DNA of 64,000 nucleotides, taken from Flavobacterium urocaniciphilum (GTDB taxonomy: Bacteria; Bacteroidota; Bacteroidia; Flavobacteriales; Flavobacteriaceae). The stretch is from positions 1 through 64,000 of the forward strand of contig NZ_FOEI01000003.1 in assembly GCF_900110615.1 (NCBI RefSeq). The letters are read 5' to 3'. The notes beneath the pieces are model-generated. The model saw nothing but the letters and a program-made list of their open reading frames with translations. It made no database searches and had not been told where the DNA came from. Positions 53,346-63,200 of the stretch are shown piece by piece. How positions within the stretch are numbered: the first letter of the stretch is position 1; each line of letters begins with the position of its first letter. Position numbers and translations under genes: made by a program.

Positions 53346-55938
53346 CACAAACAATTCCAGTTTTTGGTCCTAAAGCATAACCTCCAGACATATTTGAATT
53401 AAATGTAGCCGTAAATGTTATATTTGAACCAAATGAACCGATTGTTACGGCTTTTTCTTCAATAGTATAATTAGTATAATTTGAAGCGTTAATTATTGAA
53501 ATTGGATTATTAATTACTTTGATCATTTGTAACGCCGTTCTTGATTTACCTGTTGCAGTTTCCCAAGCTGTAACTTCAGCATTTGTACAATATAAAGTAA
53601 CTGTATAATTACCTGTTGTCGTATCATTTCCAGATGTAATATTATACGTTTTAGGCATGATTCTGTTCGCGGCATTCGTATCAATAAATGAAGCTGAACC
53701 TGCTCCAACAGAAGTTTGACTTCTATTAACCGTTACGTTTACACATCCATAATTAAATGTTCCGTTATTTGTAGAAGACAATACTATTTTATTAGTATCA
53801 TAAACATGGAAAGTTCCTGTAGCATTTACTGTTCCTGTGTAAGGTGTTCCTGTATTAATTTCAGTTTGAACATTTGTATTTGTTATTGCATTAAAATTAA
53901 CTGAATCTAACAATAATAAACCTGAAGCACCACCAACATTACTATGTCTAAATACGATATGTCCAGTTTGACCAGCATATGATGTCATGTTAATGTTTTG
54001 TAAAACTGAACTATTAGCAGAAATTGTAGTAGCTGCTTGAATAATTGTACCTGAAGTAATTTGAGCTTCTGTTGTTGGATTTAATGTAGTTGTAAAATAA
54101 GCAGAATAATTACCCGCATTAGCTCCGTATCCAGCAACTATATATGTTAAAGTAGCTGAAGTCGCACCTGCTGGTATAGTTATTTGAGGGCTTACAAAAT
54201 AATTATTTGGTGAAGCATTTCCTGTTCCCCCTAAATATGTTCTACTCTTTTCTGAATAGGCTGCAGTACCAACTAATGTATTTGGAGCAGTTCCAATACC
54301 ATCTGTACCTCCTACCAATCCCCAAGTATCAGCATCAGTATCTACTAAAGTCCATCCTGTTGCATCTTCAAAATCTTCATTAATTAATACGTTATTTTGA
54401 GTAGCTGTAGGTGCAAAATCATTATCAACAATAGTAATTGTCATTGTTTTTGCTAAATCATTTAATACAGCATTACCACCATTTGCATTTAATGTAAGTA
54501 AAACATTTATTGTTTCATTTGGATCAACAATTCCATCATGGAAAACTCTAACAGTTAAATTTTGTGATGCTGTTGAACCTGTTGGGAATGTTACTGTATT
54601 ATTTACGATTTGGTAATCTGTATTTTGCGTTGCTGTACCACTTGTAATATTAAAAGTAACAATTGCATTTTGAGAAGGTGCTTTTCCAATTGTAACTGGA
54701 AATGTTACATCAGTATAACTACAATTTGTATTTTCATTTATTGAACCGGTAGGGTTTGTAAAACGGATAATTGGTGTTGGTGCCTGACAAGCCGTTGAAG
54801 CATTTAATGTATTTCTTCTTGGAGAATTTGTCATAACGGCAACCATTCTAGCTTTTTGATCAGCTGTAAAGGTATCCATACATGAATCATTGGTATAATC
54901 CATATAATTCTGAATCATATCATTACCTGCAATAGCTGTACAAGAATTTACGACTGTACATGAATAATTTGCATCTGCAGCAGCGGGTGTATCTGCACAA
55001 AAATCTTCATTTGTTGCCACATTTCCACCAGATGCTGGACAAGCATCATCACCCCAAATATGACGTAAACCTAACCAGTGACCTACTTCATGTGTCATTG
55101 TTCTACCCAAATTATAAGTTGGGTTTAACATAAATGTTCCATCATTTAGAGCAATGGTTCCCATTGCATCATATCCTGCTACAACTCCATCTGTATTGGC
55201 AGCACCACCATTTGCAGCTAAACCTGTTAATCCAGAAGAACTTGGAAATTGCGCATATCCTAACAATCCTGATAATCCTCCATTTTGAAGTGATAATCCA
55301 CCTGGACGAATGGTCCACATATTTAAATAATTGTTAGGGTCCCAAATTGTTGCTGCTTTCATAGCCTCAACATCAGCATTAGTTTCCCAATCGGCACCAC
55401 CTGCAGTATTGGCAACATTATTTGAATATGGAGCAATATTATGTCTAACAATTCCAGTTGTTGCAACACCATTTGGATCTGTTTGTGCTAAACAAAAATT
55501 AATTTCACAATCGACAGCTAAACCAGTTGAATTAGCTCCTCCAGGAGTACCAGCCATTCTTCTATAATCTTGGTTCATAACCGTAATTTGAGAAATAGCT
55601 TGTGCATCGGTAATATTTTCACCTGTACCAATTGCATCACCATTGTGTACAATATGAATAACTACTGGGATATTATATACGACTTGTACATTTCTTCCAC
55701 TCTCTCTATCTTCTTTGATTTTTTTTACGATAGGTGCAATCCATGCTTCAAACTCTTCTTTAGTTTGTCTTTCTGGATATTTTGTTAGTAATGCCGCTTC
55801 ATTTTCATTAGTGTAACATCTAATGTGCCCTGAAGGAGTTAGCTCTTGCACTGGGGCAAATGGTCTATTGAATCTCTTTTTTTGCGCATATGTAATTGCA
55901 GAAAAAATGATTAATAAAAAGAGTAAATTCTTTTTCAT
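51766..55938 (-). CDS. M43 (cytophagalysin/pappalysin-like) metalloprotease, T9SS cargo
   Basis: The 1390-residue secreted protein has a signal peptide (residues 1-19) and an M43 zinc protease domain (about 85-375) with zinc site HEVGHWLGLRH (H283, H287, H293; Glu284) and Met-turn NYMDY (M346). A Calx-beta-like domain follows (about 385-500), then a MAM/choice-of-anchor-J-like domain (515-690), a beta domain (690-860), the shared C-terminal module (about 860-1310) and a T9SS type A sorting domain (last 75 residues, VFDVLGRNIYNNKNV to KKVIK). It should be exported and fixed to or released from the surface. The 3' part is nearly identical to that of the next gene. Confidence 0.93.
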   Translation of the reverse strand: MKKNLLFLLIIFSAITYAQKKRFNRPFAPVQELTPSGHIRCYTNENEAALLTKYPERQTKEEFEAWIAPIVKKIKEDRESGRNVQVVYNIPVVIHIVHNGDAIGTGENITDAQAISQITVMNQDYRRMAGTPGGANSTGLAVDCEINFCLAQTDPNGVATTGIVRHNIAPYSNNVANTAGGADWETNADVEAMKAATIWDPNNYLNMWTIRPGGLSLQNGGLSGLLGYAQFPSSSGLTGLAANGGAANTDGVVAGYDAMGTIALNDGTFMLNPTYNLGRTMTHEVGHWLGLRHIWGDDACPASGGNVATNEDFCADTPAAADANYSCTVVNSCTAIAGNDMIQNYMDYTNDSCMDTFTADQKARMVAVMTNSPRRNTLNASTACQAPTPIIRFTNPTGSINENTNCSYTDVTFPVTIGKAPSQNAIVTFNITSGTATQNTDYQIVNNTVTFPTGSTASQNLTVRVFHDGIVDPNETINVLLTLNANGGNAVLNDLAKTMTITIVDNDFAPTATQNNVLINEDFEDATGWTLVDTDADTWGLVGGTDGIGTAPNTLVGTAAYSEKSRTYLGGTGNASPNNYFVSPQITIPAGATSATLTYIVAGYGANAGNYSAYFTTTLNPTTEAQITSGTIIQAATTISANSSVLQNINMTSYAGQTGHIVFRHSNVGGASGLLLLDSVNFNAITNTNVQTEINTGTPYTGTVNATGTFHVYDTNKIVLSSTNNGTFNYGCVNVTVNRSQTSVGAGSASFIDTNAANRIMPKTYNITSGNDTTTGNYTVTLYCTNAEVTAWETATGKSRTALQMIKVINNPISIINASNYTNYTIEEKAVTIGSFGSNITFTATFNSNMSGGYALGPKTGIVCGDLTSTWNGSAWSNGTPGKVTAVTFAGTYNSTADLDACSVTVNTGVNVTFNAGHTLIVGNNVTVNGTGTLTINNNAALRQVNNSANTGNIIVKRNSAGMVRLDYTAWSSPVSGQQLQAFSPGTLATRFYQYLYTGTTTPTAYQSVTPTTNFVAGKGYMIRASNTWPVTSTVFNGQFTGVPTNGNVSQTVGIGYNLLGNPYASPISANAFLGANTSIPTLYFWTHTVPASGGVYPVNNYASYTTLGGTAAAAGGSVPNGTIQTGQGFFIRATAAGNANFTNTQRVNASVSTQFYRSNGNVVNTDETEKHRIWLNLNDATNNYNQILVGYMNGATNAVDNAIDGEVLDKDNSMIYNVINDSEYVIQGKGLPFSDTDEIALGLKATTAGTYNISLENVDGLFTNQNVFLKDNVSNITHNIKQAPYEFTTTEGVFNNRFKLVFTNTVLGNDTFVSDESVVVFTQNDALKINTTQEIASVEVFDVLGRNIYNNKNVNEKELNITSIASRNQALLVKITYTTGQSVTKKVIK

Positions 55939-55964
55939 TTTATAATAATTTGGGTTTTGGTTTC

Positions 55965-55995
55965 CAAATGTATTAAAAAATCGATTAATAACAAA
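55965..55995 (-). promoter_or_regulatory. Consensus promoter of the M43 protease gene
   Basis: On the minus strand TTTG (complement of 55992-55995), exactly 19 bp, then TACATTTG (complement of 55965-55972). Confidence 0.78.
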
Positions 55996-56022
55996 AAAGA
56001 TCGATAATGTGTTAGAAACAAC

Positions 56023-56057
56023 AAATCTCGATTCCGAAAATATCAGAATCGAGATTT
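56023..56057 (-). terminator. Terminator of the reprolysin-like protease gene
   Basis: AAATCTCGATTC and GAATCGAGATTT form a 12 bp stem with an 11-base loop, the same stem as at 51711-51746. Confidence 0.9.
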
Positions 56058-56077
56058 TAATGTTAAAAGCTAATATA

Positions 56078-57660
56078 TTATTTAATTACTTTTTTTGTTA
56101 CTGATTGACCAGTTGTAAAAGTAATTTTAACTAATAAGGCTTGATTTCTATTTGCGATTGAAGTTATGTTCAATTCTTTTTCATTTACATTTTTATTATT
56201 GTAAATGTTTCTTCCTAAAACATCAAATACTTCAACACTTGCAATTTCTTGTGTAGCATTAATTTTCAATTCTTCATTTTGTGTAAATACTACAACACTT
56301 TCATCAGAAATAAATGTATCATTTCCTAAAACAGTATTTGTAAATACTAATTTAAATCGGTTATTAAATACACCTTCAGTTGTTGTAAACTCATAAGGAG
56401 CTTGTTTAATGTTGTGTGTAATATTTGTAACATTATCTTTTAAGAAAACATCTTGGCTTGTAAATAAACCATCTACATTTTCTAATGAAATATTATATGT
56501 TCCAGCTGTAGTTGCTTTTAACCCTAAAGCAATTTCGTCTGTATTTGCAAAAGGCAATCCTTTTCCTTGAATTACATATTCTGTATCATTGATAACATTG
56601 TATAACATTGTACTTTCTTTATCTAACACTTCTCCGTCAATAGCAAAGTCGATTCCGTTTGTAGCCCCATTCATATAACCTACTAAAATTTGGTTATAGT
56701 TATTTGTTGCATCGTTTAGGTTTAACCAAATTCTACTTGGATCTGAACTCGTTTCAACAACTTCATTATTTGAATTTCTAAAGAATTGAGTAGAAACAGA
56801 AGCATTTACTCTCTGAAGATTTGTAAACTTAGCTGTACCAAAATCGTATGCTAAAACAAAGAAACCTTGACCAGTTTGGATAGTTCCGTTTGGAACTGCT
56901 CCTCCAGCTGCAGAAGCTGTACCTCCAAGTTTTGTAAATGAAGCATAATTATTTACAGGATAAACACCACCAACTGCAGGTGCTGTATGTGTCCAGAAAT
57001 ATAACGCTCCAACAGTAGAAGGATTATCATCTAAGAATTTTGTTGCATTCATTGGTGAAGCATACGGGTTTCCTAATAAATTATATCCTTTTCCTAAACT
57101 AACAGTAGTATCTCCATTATAAGGAACACCTGTAAATTGACCATTAAAAACAGTTGATGTAGTTGGCCAATCATTAGCGGCACGAATCATATATCCTTTA
57201 GCTTTTGTAAAATTATTTGTAGCTGTAGCAACTTGGTAAGCTGTAGGAGTTGTAGTACCTGTATATAAATATTCGTAGAATCTATTTGGTAATGTACTTG
57301 GAGAAAACGCTTGTAATTGTTGACCAGAAACTGGTGAAGACCAAGCTGTATAATCTAAACGAACCATACCCGCTGAATTTCTTTTTACAATAATATTACC
57401 TGAATTAACAGCATTCGCATCAATTTGACGTAAAGCAGCATTATTATTTATTGTTAAAGTACCTGTACCATTTACAGTAACTCCATTTCCAACAATTAAA
57501 GTATGTCCGGCAACAAAAGTTACATTTACACCTGTGTTAACAGTTACTGAACAAGCTTCTAAATCTGCAGTTGATGTATAATTTCCTGCAAAAATTGCTG
57601 CTACATTTCTTACTGGTACACCATTAGACCATGATGTTCCATTCCAAGTAGAAGTAATTG
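56078..57660 (-). repeat. Duplicated C-terminal module coding sequence, copy 2
   Basis: Counterpart of 51766-53345; the last few hundred bases differ at only scattered positions. A more distant form of the module is at 60246-61980. Confidence 0.85.
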
Positions 57661-60136
57661 CACCACAAGCAACAGGAGTTTCTACAACTTGTTTATAACA
57701 AATTGTAAATGTAAAACTATTCAAAACTCCATCCCTTGTATCAGCTGTAACATCCGCCACTCTGAATAACCAATTTCCGTTTGCATTTTGTCCGTTTAAA
57801 ACTTGTAAAGTTGAAATAGGTTGCATCGTTCCAAAATTATTATCAGCACCACAACCAGCCGCTGTACCTGATTCACTATCAAAAGTTCCAACTAAATCTG
57901 AAATAGCATTATTACATCCACCATCCTGAAATAAAGGAACAAAAGTTCCAGCTGGACTATTAATTCCTGCATATAATTGATTTCTTCTTCCATGAGTAAC
58001 ATTTGATGTTACATTTACATCAGAAATAACAGCATTAAGAGGAATATTTAATACAAAGTTTTGATACGCTAAAGGATTTTGATCAGTAATTATATTTCCT
58101 GTAGTTAATGTTCTTGTATAATCTGTACAAATTGTAGTAATAGAATAACCAATAGCAAAATCAGTAGTATTTATAGCATAAAAATCATTTCCAGTTGGTT
58201 CAATTAAAATTCTACAATAAGGCGCAAATACATTTGGTATAGTAACCGTTTGAGTACCATCATTTGGTGTATTTGCCAATAACATTGTTGGATACGTTAA
58301 ACCACCATCTGTTGATAATTTAATATTTACATTAGCAGCACCTGTCATAGTATTTGTACTATTAACCGTCCAAGTTACTGTTTGTGTTGAACCTTGCGTA
58401 TAATTAATACCTGAAGTATTTTGAGAAGTAACCGTAAAAGGTCCTTTTGTATCATCAAAAGTTACAGCCGTATTTACACTTTCATTATTTCCACCACCTG
58501 GTTTATTATCTCTAACTGTTAATCTGAAATTTAAAGTTCTATTGATAGTTGGAACAACTTCCCATTGATTACCTGCAACACCATTAGCTAAATGATCTAC
58601 CAATCTAGGAAAATAACGAGTACCAGCATTTTCTGGCATGTATGATCTAAAATTGGCACCATTCGTTTTTGTTCCAGATGGGTATGAAGCTGCAGCACCA
58701 ACAGTTGTAGCGTCATCAACTTGTTCCCAACAATAAGATAACACATCTCCAGCATTTGCATCAGTAGCTGTTCCAGTTAATTTAAAAGCAGTTCCAATTG
58801 GTAATGTTTTAGTAGCTGGAGCAGAAGGAACTGGTACTGCATTGGCAATATTTACAATTGCCGGACAAGTTTTTCCTTTTATATTATTTGTAATTTGTTG
58901 AATTGAACCAGCATGAAAAATTGGAATAGAATGCGCTGCAACGTCTGTTGCACCTGTAATACCAGCATAACCCATAATAGTGATACCAGAACCAGGTTCC
59001 ATATTAACTGAATTATTTTCTGTACTCATTGAGAAGGTATGGTTACCTCCTAATTGATGTCCAATTTCGTGAGCTACATAATCGATATCAAAAGTATCTC
59101 CTTCTGGAATGGCATCTGCAGGAGAAGTAAATCCTTTACCTTTAGAATTATCTGCAGAACAAACACAACCGATACAACCTGCATTTCCACCACCACCATC
59201 AGCTCCAAATAAGTGACCAATATCGTAATTTGCATTTCCAATAACAGATTGAAGAGTTGCTCCTAATTCATTATTCCATGCTCCACCAGCTCCTGTTGCA
59301 GAATCTGAATATGGGTCTGTTGCAGGATTATAATAAATTACAGAAGTTGTATTAGCAATTAATTGCATAGTACAATTAAAATCCATTTCAAAAACAGCAT
59401 TACATCTTGTGTATGTTGCATTAAATGCAGCCATAACTAAAGCTACTTGTGCTGAACTTGTAGCTCCAAAATAATTAGCATATTCACCCGTACAAGATTG
59501 AGCCATTCTAAAAACTCTTAATTTAGCATCATCTGCATTATTAAGCACTACATTATTGTTTCCAGCTTTGTCAACAGAAGGACCAAATTCTCTAACAGCA
59601 TCTACAGTAGAACAATTGAATGAACCGCTTTTTGATGCTTTAGATTTAGCAAAAACGATAAATGTTTTATTGTCTAAAGAAAAAGGATCGATAATAAAAG
59701 TGTCTTCCGAATCTACAGAGCGAATAATTGCGCTTATTCCATTTGATGGAGAAACACTAAAACGAATGACATCTCCTGGGTTTTTTACACTTTGTCCAGC
59801 AAAGGAACGAATCTCAGGAAATTGAGCTTGTAAACTAGGTTCAAAAGTTGAAGCTTCAACGATTCTGTACGTTACAATTTCTCCATTTGGATGTGGAATA
59901 GAAACGATTACATTTGACACACCTGTAAATGTATCCCTTTGTGGAACATTTACTAATTTTTGAACAAAAGAAACATAATCAAACGTATAAAGTTTATAGT
60001 CTGATGGTAAATTAGATTTTCTAATTTTTTCAGAAGGATTTACTTTGAATTTGTCAACTAAAGTCCAACTGTCATTTTTTTGCGCATAGGTTAACGTAGA
60101 AAAAATGATAAATAAAAAGAGTACTTTTTTTTTCAC
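56078..60136 (-). CDS. Reprolysin-like zinc metalloprotease, T9SS cargo
   Basis: The 1352-residue secreted protein has a signal peptide (residues 1-18), a propeptide-like region and a metzincin catalytic domain (about 195-430). The zinc site is HEIGHQLGGNH (H356, H360, H366; Glu357) and the Met-turn IMGYAG (M388), as in Reprolysin_4-type proteases of Bacteroidota. A fibronectin/Ig-like region follows, then a proprotein convertase P (homoB) domain (about 670-815), the shared C-terminal module (from about 829) and a T9SS type A sorting domain. The catalytic domain is unrelated to the M43 domain of its neighbour, although the C-terminal halves are nearly the same. Confidence 0.93.
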   Translation of the reverse strand: MKKKVLFLFIIFSTLTYAQKNDSWTLVDKFKVNPSEKIRKSNLPSDYKLYTFDYVSFVQKLVNVPQRDTFTGVSNVIVSIPHPNGEIVTYRIVEASTFEPSLQAQFPEIRSFAGQSVKNPGDVIRFSVSPSNGISAIIRSVDSEDTFIIDPFSLDNKTFIVFAKSKASKSGSFNCSTVDAVREFGPSVDKAGNNNVVLNNADDAKLRVFRMAQSCTGEYANYFGATSSAQVALVMAAFNATYTRCNAVFEMDFNCTMQLIANTTSVIYYNPATDPYSDSATGAGGAWNNELGATLQSVIGNANYDIGHLFGADGGGGNAGCIGCVCSADNSKGKGFTSPADAIPEGDTFDIDYVAHEIGHQLGGNHTFSMSTENNSVNMEPGSGITIMGYAGITGATDVAAHSIPIFHAGSIQQITNNIKGKTCPAIVNIANAVPVPSAPATKTLPIGTAFKLTGTATDANAGDVLSYCWEQVDDATTVGAAASYPSGTKTNGANFRSYMPENAGTRYFPRLVDHLANGVAGNQWEVVPTINRTLNFRLTVRDNKPGGGNNESVNTAVTFDDTKGPFTVTSQNTSGINYTQGSTQTVTWTVNSTNTMTGAANVNIKLSTDGGLTYPTMLLANTPNDGTQTVTIPNVFAPYCRILIEPTGNDFYAINTTDFAIGYSITTICTDYTRTLTTGNIITDQNPLAYQNFVLNIPLNAVISDVNVTSNVTHGRRNQLYAGINSPAGTFVPLFQDGGCNNAISDLVGTFDSESGTAAGCGADNNFGTMQPISTLQVLNGQNANGNWLFRVADVTADTRDGVLNSFTFTICYKQVVETPVACGAITSTWNGTSWSNGVPVRNVAAIFAGNYTSTADLEACSVTVNTGVNVTFVAGHTLIVGNGVTVNGTGTLTINNNAALRQIDANAVNSGNIIVKRNSAGMVRLDYTAWSSPVSGQQLQAFSPSTLPNRFYEYLYTGTTTPTAYQVATATNNFTKAKGYMIRAANDWPTTSTVFNGQFTGVPYNGDTTVSLGKGYNLLGNPYASPMNATKFLDDNPSTVGALYFWTHTAPAVGGVYPVNNYASFTKLGGTASAAGGAVPNGTIQTGQGFFVLAYDFGTAKFTNLQRVNASVSTQFFRNSNNEVVETSSDPSRIWLNLNDATNNYNQILVGYMNGATNGIDFAIDGEVLDKESTMLYNVINDTEYVIQGKGLPFANTDEIALGLKATTAGTYNISLENVDGLFTSQDVFLKDNVTNITHNIKQAPYEFTTTEGVFNNRFKLVFTNTVLGNDTFISDESVVVFTQNEELKINATQEIASVEVFDVLGRNIYNNKNVNEKELNITSIANRNQALLVKITFTTGQSVTKKVIK

Positions 60137-60161
60137 TACTTTTAGTTTTGGGTTAAGATAT

Positions 60162-60192
60162 CAAATATATTGATTTTTATATAAAAAACAAA
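60162..60192 (-). promoter_or_regulatory. Consensus promoter of the reprolysin-like protease gene
   Basis: On the minus strand TTTG (complement of 60189-60192), exactly 19 bp, then TATATTTG (complement of 60162-60169). The -33 box adjoins the terminator of the upstream cargo gene. Confidence 0.78.
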
Positions 60193-60220
60193 AAAGGAGC
60201 GAAAATAATCACTCCTTTTT
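60191..60220 (-). terminator. Terminator of the third T9SS cargo gene
   Basis: AAAAAGGAG and CTCCTTTTT form a 9 bp stem with a 12-base loop and T's on the minus strand, 25 bp after the stop. Confidence 0.7.
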
Positions 60221-60245
60221 TGTTAAATTCTTATATATTTATTAA

Positions 60246-63200
60246 TTAATGTATAATCTTCTTATAAACTATTGCGCCATTTTCTAAACTGATTTTAACA
60301 ATTAATGGAATGTTATTTTCCATAATAGCAACATTTAAATTGTTGTTGTTTACATCTTTGTTTTGAAATATCAATCTACCTAATGTATCATATACATCTA
60401 CTTTTTGAATAGTTTCATTTTTAGAATTAATATGTATTTGATCATCTGAATACACGTTAATATCATTTTCATCAAAAGAAATTAACTCATTTGATAATGT
60501 AGATTCAGTATAACGCAACACAAAACGGGTATTATTTTTCCCTTGGGCAATTGTAAATTGATAAGGACTACTTGTAAGATCATGAATTACATTAAGTTCT
60601 GTATCTTCTAAATACACTTTTTGATTTCCAGTTACATTACTAAAAATACCATCAGCAGTTGCAATAGCAATTTTATATGTTCCAGAAGCTGGAGCAGCAA
60701 CACCTAATTGTACTTTATCATTAACATCAAACGGTAATGTTCTACCTTGAATGGTTAACACTTCATTATCTAAAACAGAATATAAATTATAACTATTCTT
60801 AGAATCAGCAATTGCATCAAAAACATTATCTTTTTGGTTAGTTGCGCCATTTGCATATCCAATTAAAGTTCTAACCACAGAATTATTTGAAGACACTAAA
60901 TCTAACCAAATTCTATGTTTTTCTATACCATTACCTGATTGTGCAACATTTGAATTTGTTCTAAAAAACTGACTATTGTTAAACGTTCTACTTCTTAAAG
61001 AATTTTTGAAATTTATTGTATTAGTACCTGCAGCACCATCGTTCATTATTACAAAAAATCCTTGACCTGCAGCAATTTTACCATTGAATGTAGCTGGTCC
61101 AGTTTGAGAACCTAAACTATTATAAATAATATAATCATTAGCCGTATAATTCGATTGATAATCCGCATAAAAAGGATCAACAATTGATGATGAAGGTAAA
61201 GTGTTGTGAGACCAAATTCTAACAGAGCCTTCGATATCTGCATAAAAAGCAGGTTTTGCTGGATTTCCATACGTATCAATAAACAAATCGGCATCAATAG
61301 CAGATGGGTATGGATTTCCAATTAAATTATGATTATCATCTTTAACTGTTCTCATAACACCATTCGGACCAGGAGTACCAGCATTTAAGTCGTTACCTCT
61401 TTGTATTGTAAAAGGAATAACTCCATTATTAGGAACACCAATAAAGTTAACGTTTAAAGGAGTGGTTGTTGAATTACTTATTCCAGATGGACCTCTAACA
61501 ATATATCCTTTACCTTTAATCATGTTTTCTGTAGTGTTAATCCACATACCTAAACCACCGTTATAATTAGCCCCAACTGGATCCCATTTCCAAATTACAC
61601 TTGTTGGAGTTGCTGGCGAAACACTTGTTATTGGGAAATTAGCCGCTCCAGCTGCACTTGATGTAGGAGCCGACCAATACACATAATCTTGTAAACGAAT
61701 ATTTGCAATACGCTCCATGTTGATGTTACCTGTATTTGTACCAGCATCATCAATTTGTACTAACGAACCATTATTTAAGATATTTAATGTTCCGTTATTG
61801 GTTACGTTGTTTTGAACTTCAACATACCCATTTGAAGATATGGTTAATGATTTTGTCGCATTCACTGTTAAACTACAACAACTGAAATCTCCATTAGTAC
61901 CTGTTACATACGTTCCATCAATTATGGCAGCTTTTGAAATTGTTGGCGTACCTCCAATCCAAGTTGTACCGTCCCAAGTAGAGGCATTTGTATCTGTAAT
62001 CTTTATAGCATTTGTAGCACTATAACAAGTTGCAGTATTTTCTCTAATTTGACAATAATATTGATAGTTTATTACTCCTGTAATATTTGAAATATTTAAA
62101 GTAGCAGCAGTTGCGCCACTATAAATTCCTCCATCTGTAACAGCAGTCCATGTAACACTACCAGGAGCCGCATAATACCATTGATAAGCCAAACCTAAAC
62201 CACCTGCAAAACCTTCAGTTCCTGCTGTTGTTAAAACAGCAGAAGTTATTCCACAAGATGGCACATAAGTTGGATGAGTAGTTACAACTGGAGGCGCTCC
62301 AGTAGAAGGCAATGTCAATCCAGCACTAGGATAACATTCGCCTGCTGCTAAAGGAATTGTAGACCAATCTGCAGCCACATAAGAAGTTCTTGCAAGTAAT
62401 GCTCCATTATTTCTAACCATATAATAACCTGGCGCTGTTGGATAAGTATCAACATCATCAATTACAACCGTTCCAGCTGCATTTCTTAATTGAATTCCAT
62501 CATTTTCATTAAATCCACCATCAATAGTTCCATTTGTTGAAGCAGGCCCACAACTTCCTGCAGAAACTTTCAAAATACCTAAAGCTCCTGAAGCAATTGT
62601 ACCAGTTAAATTAGCATAATCTATTTCATTTCCATCATCATGTGTAGAAGTTCTCCATAGTGTATAATTTGCTAAATTAACAGGGGCAGCTGTTCCATTG
62701 AATAAAGTAATGAATCCACCCGAACCCGTTTTTTCATCGTGTATATCATAAATAATTAAATCTGTAATAGCTGCAGATCCTTCACAAGAAGAGTTTTCTT
62801 TAGTAATAATTGTATAAGCATTATCAATAGTACAAGGTTGACTGTCTTTTACTGACATTATTCCAGTTGTTGCACCTGTTGGAATTAGTGCTACAATTTG
62901 AGTACCTGTATTTGAAACTATTGTTGCATTAATACCAGAGAATGAAACTGTAGTTCCAGTTAATCCTGTTCCATTAATAGTAACTTCTGTCCCAACAGGT
63001 CCCGAAGTTGGTGTAAAAGATGTTACGGTATGTGTTGGTACACAAGGAATAACACATTGATTTCCTTTTAAAATTATATTATCTATAAAATAATATTCTC
63101 CAGCAATAATACCTACAGATCTTAATCTAACACTTATTTGAGTAGCACTTGAAGGCACATTAACAATCCATGGATTTGTGGCTACAGTTGTAGGATCTAA

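Noticed and set aside
53716..53904. Cys/Tyr-rich 62-codon ORF opposite the M43 protease gene
   Set aside because: It is antisense to a well-supported coding region, has no promoter and shows the composition expected from the complementary codons.
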